Assembly (NCBI GenBank): GCA_013152275.1
Contig: JAADGS010000070.1
Coordinates: 1-64,000 of the forward strand
Source: Actinomycetota bacterium
GTDB lineage: Bacteria > Actinomycetota > Acidimicrobiia > Spongiisociales > UBA4744
Direction of reading: 5' to 3'
Length of the DNA stretch: 64,000 nucleotides
The notes beneath the pieces were generated by a model, which was not told the origin of the DNA, ran no database searches, and was given only the letters and a program-made list of their open reading frames with translations. Made by a program: the position numbers and the translations under genes. Each line of letters begins with the position of its first letter. Positions within the stretch are counted from its first letter, which is position 1. Positions 47,495 to 55,475 of this stretch are shown here, in pieces.

Positions 47495-48409
47495 CTACAC
47501 GAAATCCAGCCAGTGGCGGTACCGGTCGAGTTCGCCGGTGACAGTGCCTTTGAACAACTCCTGTGCCCGCTTCGAGACAGGACCGCGCTCGCCGGCACCC
47601 ACCGACCGGCCATCGAGCTCACGAATCGGCGTCACCTCCGCGGCCGTTCCGGTGAAGAACAGCTCGTCTGCGTTGTAGAGATCACTTCTGGTGACCTCCA
47701 TCTCTGCAACGTCGTACCCGTCGTCGCGCAGGAGCTGCATCACCGTTGCGCGTGTAATCCCATCGAGGATCCCGGCGGAGACCGGCGGAGTCTTCACCTC
47801 CCCGCGGCGCACCAGGAAGAGGTTCTCTCCGGAGCCCTCCGCCACGAACCCGCGCATATTGAGCAGGATGGCTTCGTCATACCCGTCTCGAACGGCCTCG
47901 CGTTTCGCGAGCACACTGTTCATGTAGCCGCCCGTCCCCTTCGCGTTTGGCACGAACGCCTGATGGTCGAGCCGCCGCCACGACGACACCCGCACTCGAA
48001 TACCGCGCCGGAGCCCCTCCTCTCCGAGGTACGCACCCCAACGCCATGCGGCGATCGCGGTGCGGGTCGGAACTCCGGTCGGGTTGAGACCGAGCGACCC
48101 CGTCCCGAGATACACCAGCGGACGGATGTAGGCGGATTCGAGCTCGTTCTCTCTGACCACCAGCCGTGCGGCTTCCATGAGCTGATCGACCGTCCACTCC
48201 AACTCGAGGCCGTAGGCCCGTGCCGAACTGTGGAGACGCTCCATGTGCTCCCTGTGGCGGAACACGGCAGTGCCATCGGGAGTCTCGTAGGCACGGATGC
48301 CCTCGAAGACCCCGGTGCCGTAGTGCAGTGCATGAGCGAGAACATGGACGGTGGCCTTCTCCCATGGAACAAGCTCGCCGTCCATCCAGACAAACCGTGA
48401 CGTATCCAT
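47495..48409 (-). CDS. ilvE: branched-chain amino-acid aminotransferase
   Basis: 304 residues, class IV PLP enzyme. FVWMDGELVPWEKATVHV (6-23), ALHYGTGVFEGIRAY (27-41), PLP lysine Lys157 in NAKGTGGYMNS, EAILLNMRGFVAEGSGENLF (two pieces: EAILLNMRGFVAEG and SGENLF) and the C-terminal TGTAAEVTPI are all family marks. It makes the last step of leucine, isoleucine and valine synthesis and the first of their breakdown. It is the first gene of ilvE-x-FAH-gltX. AAAACT lies 6 bases before the ATG, a near-consensus leaderless signal. Confidence 0.93.
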   Translation of the reverse strand: MDTSRFVWMDGELVPWEKATVHVLAHALHYGTGVFEGIRAYETPDGTAVFRHREHMERLHSSARAYGLELEWTVDQLMEAARLVVRENELESAYIRPLVYLGTGSLGLNPTGVPTRTAIAAWRWGAYLGEEGLRRGIRVRVSSWRRLDHQAFVPNAKGTGGYMNSVLAKREAVRDGYDEAILLNMRGFVAEGSGENLFLVRRGEVKTPPVSAGILDGITRATVMQLLRDDGYDVAEMEVTRSDLYNADELFFTGTAAEVTPIRELDGRSVGAGERGPVSKRAQELFKGTVTGELDRYRHWLDFV

Positions 48410-48553
48410 GTCCCTAGTTTTGCAGATCGCGGGCCGTCGGGTGTCGGCCGCGCCTGCCGATGCCGGATCGGAGACATCCACACCCGATCCCGAACCTGTC
48501 CGATCCCGACCGATGAGCTATATCCGGTTCGTCGCAGGCCCGACGCCCCGGGC

Positions 48554-48559
48554 TACGCT
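48554..48559 (+). promoter_or_regulatory. -10 element TACGCT of a leaderless promoter
   Basis: TACGCT ends 6 bases before the pgpA ATG at 48566. The rest of the 156-base divergent gap to ilvE shows no other clear signal. Confidence 0.5.
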
Positions 48560-48565
48560 GACGGG

Positions 48566-49012
48566 ATGCATCGGTTCGTCGCATCCTGGTTCGGTTCCGG
48601 GCTCATACTCAGACGACTTCGGGGTTCCGATGCAGGTTCGGGAACGGTCGCTTCGGTGGTGACCCTGGTCATTGCCCTCCTCCTGCATCCATTCGGGTGG
48701 GGTGTGCAACTCGCAGCCGCACTGGCCGTCACCGCGCTCGCCCTCTGGTCTGCCGGCCCGTTCGCCGAAGGAGACCCCGGATGGGTCGTCGCCGACGAGG
48801 CCGCCGGCATGCTGTGGGCCACGATTGGCCTCGGAGGATGGGCGGCGGTCGTCGCGTTCGTCGTGTTCCGTGTCGCCGACATCACCAAGCGATTCCCCGG
48901 CGTCTCCGAAGCGGAACGCCTACCCGGCGCGCTGGGAGTCACCGCGGACGACATCATCGCCGGCCTCTACGGACTCGCCGCCGGATGGGCGCTCTTCGCC
49001 ATCCTGGCGTGA
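48566..49012 (+). CDS. pgpA: phosphatidylglycerophosphatase A
   Basis: 148 residues with three or four membrane segments. The PgpA signature is present: GWVVADEAAGML, the acidic 'D-E-x-x-G' metal site, and LPGALGVTADDIIAGLYG, the second acidic site. It removes phosphate from phosphatidylglycerophosphate in the inner membrane to make phosphatidylglycerol. The N-terminal FVASWFGSGLI also fits. It stands alone, divergent from ilvE and convergent with serA, 50 bases away. Confidence 0.9.
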   Translation: MHRFVASWFGSGLILRRLRGSDAGSGTVASVVTLVIALLLHPFGWGVQLAAALAVTALALWSAGPFAEGDPGWVVADEAAGMLWATIGLGGWAAVVAFVVFRVADITKRFPGVSEAERLPGALGVTADDIIAGLYGLAAGWALFAILA

Positions 49013-49062
49013 CGACGTGTCGGCTCCACCCGCTCCGGTTCGGGAGAGAGACTCGACGGCGG

Positions 49063-50652
49063 TCAGTGCAGATCCAGTTCGACGGCGACCGCCTCGCCGA
49101 CACCGCGCATGGCCCGCAATCCGTCCAGTTCCGTATCCGACATGCTGCGGTCGACGCTCAGCGCCATCAACGCGATCCCCGGCTGATCCTGTGATCGTCC
49201 CAAAACCATATCCGCAATGTTGATGTCGAGTTCTCCGAGGAGGGTACCGACCCTGCCGATCATCCCCGGGATGTCCTGGTTACGGATGATCAACAGGTGA
49301 CTTGCCAGCGGAAGCTCGAGCGCAAACCCGAGTATCCCGGCGATGAGCGGGCCCCGACCGACCGTGCCGGCAACGGAGATCGCGCGACCGGCCACCATCC
49401 CTGAAACCCGAAACACCGACTGATACCCGCGAGCCTCTTCAGAAGACTCCTCCTCCACCCTGACGCCTCGATCCGCCGCCATCGCGGGAGCGTTGACATA
49501 GGAGACCGGTGCATCGCTGCTCCCGGCGAGCGCCCCTTTGAGCACTCCAAGGCGCAGGGGACGAATCGGGTATCCGCCGAGTCGCCCTTCGGCTCGTATC
49601 GTGAGGACGCGCGGAAGGCCACCGGCGAGCGCCACGAACACCTTGCCGAGATGTTCGGCAACTGCCAGGAACCGCCGCACTTCATCCGAGATGTCCTGGC
49701 CGAGATCGACGTTGACCGCCGAGAGCACGAGTTCACCGTTGAGCGCAGCCACGACTGCTTCGGCGACGTCGGTGGCCGCACGATCCTGGGCTTCGCGCGT
49801 CGAAGCTCCAAGATGCGGCGTGAGTACGACCTGAGGTAGCTCGAACAACGGACTGTTACGCAGCGGCTCCGACGCGTACACGTCGAGGGCGGCACCGGCG
49901 ACCTTGCCCGATCTCACTGCGTCCGCCAGTGCCTCCTCGTCGATGATCCCGCCTCGAGATGTGTTGACGATCCGCACACCGTCCCGCATGAGTGCCAAGA
50001 GGTCGGCTCCGATCAGTCCTTCCGTCTCCCTCGTCCGGGGAAGGTGCACCGTGATGAAATCGGCTTCCGCGCACAACCCTGCCAAATCGGCGGAGAGCTC
50101 GACCCCGACGCGGGATGCCCTGGCGGGCAGAACGTAGGGGTCATACCCGATGAGCCGCATCCCGAACGCCGCCGCCCTCTTGGCAACCAGCGTTCCGATG
50201 TTGCCCAGCCCGATGATGCCGAGGGTCTTGCCGTGCACTTCGACGCCCCGGAACCGCTTTCGGTCCCATGATCCGCTCCGCAACGCGGCATCTGCCTGGG
50301 CGATATTGCGTGCCTGGGCCAGCAGGAGAGCCATGGTGTGCTCGGCGGCCGATATGGTGTTTGCCTGCGGGGCGTTGACGACGAGAACGCCTGCTCGGGT
50401 CGCGGCCTCCAGATCGATATTGTCCACGCCGATCCCCGCACGGCCGATGACTCGCAGCTTGGAAGCTGCCTCGATCATTCCCGCATCGACCCGGGTGGCG
50501 GAGCGAACAACAAGCGCGTCTGCCTCTCGGAGACGCCGTATGAGCTCCTCGTGATCCGCCTCGGTGGCCAGATCCACCTCGGCGTTGACGGCCAACAGTT
50601 GCAACCCTGCATCCGCTATGGGCTCTGCGACGACGATCTTCACAGCCGACAT
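49063..50652 (-). CDS. serA: D-3-phosphoglycerate dehydrogenase (long type with ASB and ACT domains)
   Basis: 529 residues, first step of serine synthesis. Substrate domain start KIVVAEPIADAGLQLL, NAD site LGIIGLGNIGTLVAKRA, VRIVNTSRGGIIDEEALADA and the catalytic His in LTPHLGAST. The long form continues with an allosteric-substrate-binding domain (about 320-450) and a C-terminal ACT domain (about 455-529; HLLIIRNQDIPGMIGRVGTL), which usually binds serine for feedback inhibition. The start at 50652 is chosen by homology. It is divergent from a USP gene with 82 bases between. Confidence 0.93.
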   Translation of the reverse strand: MSAVKIVVAEPIADAGLQLLAVNAEVDLATEADHEELIRRLREADALVVRSATRVDAGMIEAASKLRVIGRAGIGVDNIDLEAATRAGVLVVNAPQANTISAAEHTMALLLAQARNIAQADAALRSGSWDRKRFRGVEVHGKTLGIIGLGNIGTLVAKRAAAFGMRLIGYDPYVLPARASRVGVELSADLAGLCAEADFITVHLPRTRETEGLIGADLLALMRDGVRIVNTSRGGIIDEEALADAVRSGKVAGAALDVYASEPLRNSPLFELPQVVLTPHLGASTREAQDRAATDVAEAVVAALNGELVLSAVNVDLGQDISDEVRRFLAVAEHLGKVFVALAGGLPRVLTIRAEGRLGGYPIRPLRLGVLKGALAGSSDAPVSYVNAPAMAADRGVRVEEESSEEARGYQSVFRVSGMVAGRAISVAGTVGRGPLIAGILGFALELPLASHLLIIRNQDIPGMIGRVGTLLGELDINIADMVLGRSQDQPGIALMALSVDRSMSDTELDGLRAMRGVGEAVAVELDLH

Positions 50653-50734
50653 TGTTGCCGTTTGAAGCCACAAAACCAACATCGTGGCCGGCGATGCCAT
50701 AGAGTTGGGTGAGAAAACTCACTGGAGGTGGCGT

Positions 50735-51181
50735 ATGAAGACATGGGCTCCCAAGATCATCGTTGCGGCAACCGACGGCTCCGAAGGCAGTGTTCGAGCT
50801 TCACAGGTGGCAGCCAACATCGCCCGGGCATGGGGTTCCAAGCTCCTGCTCGTCACCGTGGTACGCCCTCCTGAGGGGTGGTGGGGCATCGGCGGCGCCC
50901 CTCCGACCGCCACCGCTCTCACCAAGGCGCTGGACGAGGCGCAACAGGAAGCACTCGACTCGACGCTCGACGCTCTCGACCTCGACGACGTCGACTATGA
51001 GACGGTCGAGGAGCTGGGCGATCCGGCTGCGACGATCGTCAGTTTCTGCGAGCAGAACAACGCCGATCTACTCGTCATCGGCCGTCGCGGTGCCGGGTTG
51101 ATCGAACGCTTCATCCTGGGATCGGTTGCCGACCGTCTCGTCCACTATGCGCCGTGCCCGGTCATGGTCGTGCCGTTGTAG
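50735..51181 (+). CDS. universal stress protein (UspA family)
   Basis: 148 residues, one Usp domain. IIVAATDGSEGSVRAS opens the fold. The ATP-binding motif is in VIGRRGAGLIERFILGSVAD (G-x2-G-x9-GS) followed by the final strand CPVMVVPL. Nucleotide-binding cytoplasmic stress protein. The ATG has CTGGAGGTG upstream. A possible -10 (TAGAGT) lies at 50700-50705, with a small GTGAG/CTCAC stem in the leader. It ends 1 base before the convergent aldehyde dehydrogenase stop. Confidence 0.88.
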   Translation: MKTWAPKIIVAATDGSEGSVRASQVAANIARAWGSKLLLVTVVRPPEGWWGIGGAPPTATALTKALDEAQQEALDSTLDALDLDDVDYETVEELGDPAATIVSFCEQNNADLLVIGRRGAGLIERFILGSVADRLVHYAPCPVMVVPL

Positions 51182-51182
51182 C

Positions 51183-52556
51183 TCAGAACATCACAAACCG
51201 GAGCTCGGTCATCTCCTGCACGGCGTAGGCGGGGCCCTCCCTCGTGTTCCCCGACTGTTTCACGCCTCCGTATGGCTGCTGATCCGCACGGTAGGTCGGC
51301 ACTTCGTTGATCAGGACGCTCCCGAAGTGCAACGCCCGTACTGCCCGCAGTGCTTTGCCCAGATCGTTCGTGAAGACGCCTGCGTTGAGCCCGAAATCGG
51401 TGGCGTTGGCGATCCCGATGGCCTCATCGAACGTCTCGTAGCCGATCGTCACGACCACAGGGCCGAACACTTCCTTCGTACACAGATCCGTGTCGAGTGG
51501 AGCGTCGGCCACCACGGTCGGTCGCAGCAGGCCGCTCTCGACGTTGCCACCCGCCACGAGCCTCGCCCCCTCCGCGACTGCAGCCTGAATCCATCGCAAC
51601 ACGCGTTCGGTCTCCGCCGCATCGATCAGCGGGCCGACATCCGTCGCCTCGTCCAGTGGATCGCCGACGACGAGGGAATCGACGGCTTTCGCGAGAAGAT
51701 GTTCGAGCGCATCCTTGACGTCCCTGTGGACGAGAATGCGCTGTGTGGAGATGCAGCTCTGTCCTGCATGGGAGAAGCCTGCGGTTCGCACCGCCGAAGC
51801 CACCCTGTCCAGGTCGACGCCCGGTTCGACGATCAGCGGTGAGCTCGAGCCAAGCTCCAACGACACCTTCTTGTGCGGGGCGCGTGCCCGGATCTGCCAT
51901 CCGGCGGCCGGGCTTCCCGTGAACGAGATCAGCGCGGGGATCGGATGATCGACGAGGGCGCCGCCAACGGTCGCCCCTGGACCGGTGACGACCGTGATCC
52001 AGTCCGACGGAAGGCCGGCTTCGATCAAGAGATCCACGAGAGCGATCGCCGACAGCGGCGTCGCCGATGCCGGTTTCAACACGACCGGACAGCCGGCGGC
52101 AATCGCCGGACCCACCTTGTGGGCGACCAGGTTGAGGGGGAAGTTGAACGGGCTGATCGCGGCCACGACCCCGATCGGCACCCGCATCGCAAAGCCGATC
52201 CGCCCTTCCCCGGCTTGGGACGCTTCCATCGGAACCATCTCTCCGGTGAACGTGCGTGCCACCGCGGCAGAGAACGTCAGCGTGTCGACGGCTCGCATCG
52301 CCTCCGCCGTTGCCGTCCTGATCGGCTTGCCGGATTCCCTGGCAATCACCTCTCCAAACTCGCGAACACGGCCTCTGAGCAGTCCCGCCGCCTGTTCGAG
52401 AACACGCGCTCTCGCGTGCCTGGGGAAATCGTCACGTGCAAGCACCGCCGCCGCAGTCCGACACGCGGCATCGACGTCGTTCGCATCGCACAAGGGGACG
52501 GTGCCCACGACCTCACCGTCGTACGGGTTTCGAACCTCGATGACATCGCTCTTCAT
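51183..52556 (-). CDS. NAD(P)-dependent aldehyde dehydrogenase
   Basis: 457 residues of the ALDH superfamily. ISPFNFPLNL (134-143), the cofactor Lys161 in VLKPAS, FTGSPAAGW, catalytic Glu234 in SLELGSSSP and Cys268 in AGQSCIS are all in place; GGVKQSGNTREG near the C-terminus is typical. Its look is nearest to the lactaldehyde/phosphonoacetaldehyde/GapN-like group, shorter than common ALDHs; the substrate is open. The start overlaps the stop of a tiny membrane-protein gene by 4 bases, so both form an operon. It converges on the USP gene. Confidence 0.87.
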   Translation of the reverse strand: MKSDVIEVRNPYDGEVVGTVPLCDANDVDAACRTAAAVLARDDFPRHARARVLEQAAGLLRGRVREFGEVIARESGKPIRTATAEAMRAVDTLTFSAAVARTFTGEMVPMEASQAGEGRIGFAMRVPIGVVAAISPFNFPLNLVAHKVGPAIAAGCPVVLKPASATPLSAIALVDLLIEAGLPSDWITVVTGPGATVGGALVDHPIPALISFTGSPAAGWQIRARAPHKKVSLELGSSSPLIVEPGVDLDRVASAVRTAGFSHAGQSCISTQRILVHRDVKDALEHLLAKAVDSLVVGDPLDEATDVGPLIDAAETERVLRWIQAAVAEGARLVAGGNVESGLLRPTVVADAPLDTDLCTKEVFGPVVVTIGYETFDEAIGIANATDFGLNAGVFTNDLGKALRAVRALHFGSVLINEVPTYRADQQPYGGVKQSGNTREGPAYAVQEMTELRFVMF

Positions 52557-52729
52557 CGCTTGACCGCCCTCAGCAGCGCCAGCGACAGCAGCCCGAATAC
52601 CAATCCCGCGGCGAGAAGACTCACCGCGGCGGGCATGTCCTCCGCTCCAACCGCGTGAACGACCGCCAGCCATCCTGTAACCAGCCCCGAAAGCACGGCA
52701 AACCATGCCGCAGTACCTAGTGCGCGCAT
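52553..52729 (-). CDS. 58-residue two-helix membrane protein
   Basis: Start ATG behind GAGAGGAGAG. Two hydrophobic segments (about 5-25 and 32-54) with a short polar turn (AVGAEDMP) and a basic C-terminus RAVKR. No known family. It is coupled to the aldehyde dehydrogenase by a 4-base overlap and is the first gene of that unit, placed after the terminator of the tungstate operon. Confidence 0.65.
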   Translation of the reverse strand: MRALGTAAWFAVLSGLVTGWLAVVHAVGAEDMPAAVSLLAAGLVFGLLSLALLRAVKR

Positions 52730-52784
52730 CTCTCTCCTCTCGTCACCCTGAAGCTTGGCACACACACGCTCTTCGCGTCACGGC

Positions 52785-52833
52785 GAACCCAGGGCTCGTA
52801 GGGGTCGTGACGACCCCCCTGAGCCCTGGGTTC
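52785..52833 (-). terminator. long two-part hairpin at the end of the tungstate operon
   Basis: Outer arms GAACCCAGGGCTC (52785-52797) and GAGCCCTGGGTTC (52821-52833) pair over 13 bp. Inside, GGGGTCG (52801-52807) and CGACCCC (52811-52817) pair over 7 bp. It overlaps the last bases of the tupA gene and lies 55 bases upstream of the small membrane-protein start. Confidence 0.8.
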
Positions 52834-53620
52834 AAGAGTTTGCGTCGGTGGGCTCGTACACGATCGTGCCGAAGAGCTCCCGGTCGACCCGTCTCTCCGC
52901 TGCACGGCCATCCGGTGAGAGCAGCCACTCGGCAAGGTCGGCGGCCGCTCCACGATTCGAGGCGTGTGCCACGACGATGAGGTGATACGGGTTGACGAGC
53001 CGCGGATCGTCCGACGACACCGGCACGAGCGAAAGTGTCGGCGCGGCGGCCAGATACGCGCCGAGCTCCGCGAGTGTTGCGGCGTTCCGTTGATCAGCGA
53101 CCTGCAGCGTGAATCCCATGCCCTGACCGGTTTCGATATACCAGGGGCGGCCCGTCGGATCGATCCCCGCGTCTCGCCACAACTCGATCTCCTTCGCGTT
53201 GGTGCCGGAGCCGTCGGCACGGGTGACGAACGGGAAGGACCGCCGCGCGATCGCGCGCAGAATCTCCTCGGGTGGACCGGACAGCCCGGAATCGGGAGGG
53301 GCCACGATCACGAATCTGGAGTCGATGAACGGTGCGTACCGAAACGCCAGCCCCTCATCGACAAACCGGCGCTCCTGATCGGGAGCGTGGGTGATGAGCA
53401 GGTCGGCGGATTCGCGCCGCCCCAACTCGAGCACCCGACTCGTTGCATCGCCGACGACGCTCACCTCGATTCCCGGATGCTCGGACTCGTAGATGTCGAT
53501 CACCGCATCGAGGAAGCCGGAGTCGACCACGGTCGTACCGGCGGCGACGATCACCCGGTCTCCTCCTGCGCACCCCACGAGCAGAGCCGCAATCATCACA
53601 GCGACGAGCGCCCGCCTCAT
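52832..53620 (-). CDS. tupA: tungstate/molybdate ABC transporter substrate-binding lipoprotein
   Basis: 262 residues. Signal peptide with lipobox LLVGC (Cys17). The mature protein is of the TupA type: VIVAAGTTVVDSGFLDAVID at the start gives the Thr-Thr-Ser oxyanion-binding loop, then VVGDATSRVLELGRRESADL, FIDSRFVIVAPPDSGL, FVTRADGSGTNAKE with the second Ser/Thr-rich binding loop, and WYIETGQGMGFTLQVA. TupA binds tungstate, sometimes molybdate, outside the membrane. It is the last gene of the order small protein-permease-ATPase-binding protein, coupled to the ATPase by a 4-base overlap. Confidence 0.88.
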   Translation of the reverse strand: MRRALVAVMIAALLVGCAGGDRVIVAAGTTVVDSGFLDAVIDIYESEHPGIEVSVVGDATSRVLELGRRESADLLITHAPDQERRFVDEGLAFRYAPFIDSRFVIVAPPDSGLSGPPEEILRAIARRSFPFVTRADGSGTNAKEIELWRDAGIDPTGRPWYIETGQGMGFTLQVADQRNAATLAELGAYLAAAPTLSLVPVSSDDPRLVNPYHLIVVAHASNRGAAADLAEWLLSPDGRAAERRVDRELFGTIVYEPTDANS

Positions 53621-54594
53621 GTCGGAACGATTCGAACCGCGGTGGCCTTCACGGCAACGGTCACCTCGGATCCGGAGTGAAGGTCGAGCATCGCCTGCGC
53701 ACCCGGCGTGATGAGCGCGACGACTCTGACACCGACGTCGACGACGACTTCGATGAGCCGATCCACCTGCCGAAGGTCGACGACCCTGCCGCGCCAGTGG
53801 TTTTGTGCAGATCCGGTTTTTGCCGCCCCCCCATAGATCGTTACGGCCTCCGCTCCGAACAGTGCCCTGGCGGACGAGCCCGAAGGCAGCGAACCCATGC
53901 CCCACACCTCGACGCTTCCAAGGTCGAGGGCAACGAGCGGATGGACCGAACCCGACGTGCGACCTTCGAGAACGTTCGCCGTGCCGATCACCGACGCCAC
54001 CCTCTCTGTGGCAGGGAGAGCGAAGACCTCCGAGACCGGGCCGACCTGCTGGATGGCCCCATCGATCATCACCGCCACCGAATCTCCCATCGCAACCGCC
54101 ACGTCACGGTCGTGGGTCACGATGACCACTCCACGATCGTCGAGCGCCGCCACGAGCTCGTGGGCGACATCCATGCGATCTCGCACGTCGAGCGCCGCCA
54201 GAGGCTCGTCGAGCAGAACCCACGGCTCCGGTCGGGCAATCGTGCGTGCAAGGACGAGACGCTGACGCTCTCCCCCACTCAACGTGCCCGACGGACGCCT
54301 GAGCACCTCCGGTGCAAGTCCGAACCGCTCGACCAGTTGCCGGGCACGCGCCGCCTGCTCACTCGACAGCCCCAGTCCGAGGTTGTGTCCTGCGCTTCCA
54401 CGGAAGAGGTACGGACGTTGAGGAAGGTAGGCGGTCTCGAGAGCAGGGCCCGGCAGCCGTCCGGCCAGCATTCGCAGCAGGGTCGTCTTGCCGGCGCCGT
54501 TCGGGCCGAAGATCACCGCTTTTCCGTTCGGGTCGAGGATCAGCTCGGGAACGGTGACGACAGACCCGTACCGCAAGTTCGTCAGTACCTTCAC
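53617..54594 (-). CDS. tupC: tungstate-type ABC transporter ATP-binding protein with TOBE domain
   Basis: 325 residues from a GTG that overlaps the permease stop (GTGA). Walker A GPNGAGKTT, signature LSGGERQRLVLARTIA, Walker B PWVLLDEPLAALD and H-loop IVTHDRD. The C-terminal ~110 residues hold a TOBE/mop-type domain that binds oxyanions in molybdate and tungstate transporters, so the uptake may be sensed in the ATPase itself. Coupled to both neighbours. Confidence 0.88.
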   Translation of the reverse strand: MKVLTNLRYGSVVTVPELILDPNGKAVIFGPNGAGKTTLLRMLAGRLPGPALETAYLPQRPYLFRGSAGHNLGLGLSSEQAARARQLVERFGLAPEVLRRPSGTLSGGERQRLVLARTIARPEPWVLLDEPLAALDVRDRMDVAHELVAALDDRGVVIVTHDRDVAVAMGDSVAVMIDGAIQQVGPVSEVFALPATERVASVIGTANVLEGRTSGSVHPLVALDLGSVEVWGMGSLPSGSSARALFGAEAVTIYGGAAKTGSAQNHWRGRVVDLRQVDRLIEVVVDVGVRVVALITPGAQAMLDLHSGSEVTVAVKATAVRIVPT

Positions 54595-55283
54595 GCGCCC
54601 CGCTCCTGCAGCCACGTCAGGGAGAGGTTGACGACCAGTGCAATGGCCATCAGGACGATGCCGAGAGCCAGCGCCTCCCCGAACCGAGCCTGGCGGGCTT
54701 CTTGAACGATCGCTGTCGTCAGCACTCGTGTCTCTCCCCGGATGTTGCCGCCGATGATGAGGACCGCACCGACTTCGGAGACCACGCGCCCGAAGGCGGC
54801 CGCCACGGCTGCCACAACGCCGGGCCACGCCTCTCGAAGGGCGACTCTTGCACGGCTCACCTTCGACAGGCGCAACGCAGCGAGCTGTTCGTGAGCGTCG
54901 CCGGGCAGGCCGCGGATGGCTCCGGACGTGACACCGGCGGCGATCGGTATGGCGAGCATCGTCTGGGCGATCACCATCGCCATCGGAGTGAAGATGAGCC
55001 CCCACGATCCAAGCGGACCTTCACCCCACAGCAGCAGCAACAACAACAGGCCGGCGAGGACGGGCGGCATCCCCATGCCGGTGTTCACCGCCGCAAGGAG
55101 CAGCCTCCTCCCCCTGAATCGGCCAAGACCGAGCGCAGCCCCCAGAGGAACACCTGCGAGTACGCCGAGCAGCGTCGCCGTTCCGCTCACGACGAGCGTG
55201 AGCCACACGACGGCCTGTAGCTCGGCTCCGAACCGGCCGATGATCTCCACCGCCTGGCGGATCACATCCGCGAGAAAGCTCAT
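54591..55283 (-). CDS. tupB: tungstate ABC transporter permease (TupB-like)
   Basis: 230 residues with five to six membrane segments. TupB family signs: LTLVVSGTATLLGVLAGVPL, MPPVLAGLLLLLLLWG, IFTPMAMVIAQTMLAIPIAA and the EAA-like loop in FGRVVSEVGAVLIIGGNIRG. The start overlaps a short upstream gene by 4 bases. With TupA and the ATPase it should import tungstate, used in tungsten-type aldehyde oxidoreductases or formate dehydrogenases; none of those genes is here. Confidence 0.88.
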   Translation of the reverse strand: MSFLADVIRQAVEIIGRFGAELQAVVWLTLVVSGTATLLGVLAGVPLGAALGLGRFRGRRLLLAAVNTGMGMPPVLAGLLLLLLLWGEGPLGSWGLIFTPMAMVIAQTMLAIPIAAGVTSGAIRGLPGDAHEQLAALRLSKVSRARVALREAWPGVVAAVAAAFGRVVSEVGAVLIIGGNIRGETRVLTTAIVQEARQARFGEALALGIVLMAIALVVNLSLTWLQERGA

Positions 55284-55420
55284 CGGATCTTGAAGTACCA
55301 GAGCCAGGCGACGGCGCCGATCACGGCCGCCCAGAGGGCGAGTCTGACGAGTTTCTTCAGCAGCCAGAAGCCGACGAGCACTGCTGCTGCGATCGCGATG
55401 ATCAGCGGCACGTTTTGCAC
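55280..55420 (-). CDS. 46-residue membrane protein heading the tungstate operon
   Basis: Start GTG at 55420, chosen because TAGGCT lies 7 bases upstream. One long hydrophobic stretch (about 5-38) broken by KKLVR, so one or two membrane segments, ending in WLWYFKIR. It is coupled to tupB by a 4-base overlap. No known family; a small transporter subunit or leader peptide are both possible. Confidence 0.55.
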   Translation of the reverse strand: MQNVPLIIAIAAAVLVGFWLLKKLVRLALWAAVIGAVAWLWYFKIR

Positions 55421-55427
55421 AGAACGG

Positions 55428-55433
55428 AGCCTA
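55428..55433 (-). promoter_or_regulatory. -10 element TAGGCT of the tungstate operon promoter
   Basis: Minus-strand TAGGCT ends 7 bases before the GTG at 55420. The whole operon appears to have this leaderless promoter. Confidence 0.5.
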
Positions 55434-55475
55434 ATCACACTCGGCGGTCGACCGTCAGAGACAGCGGGCCACCGG

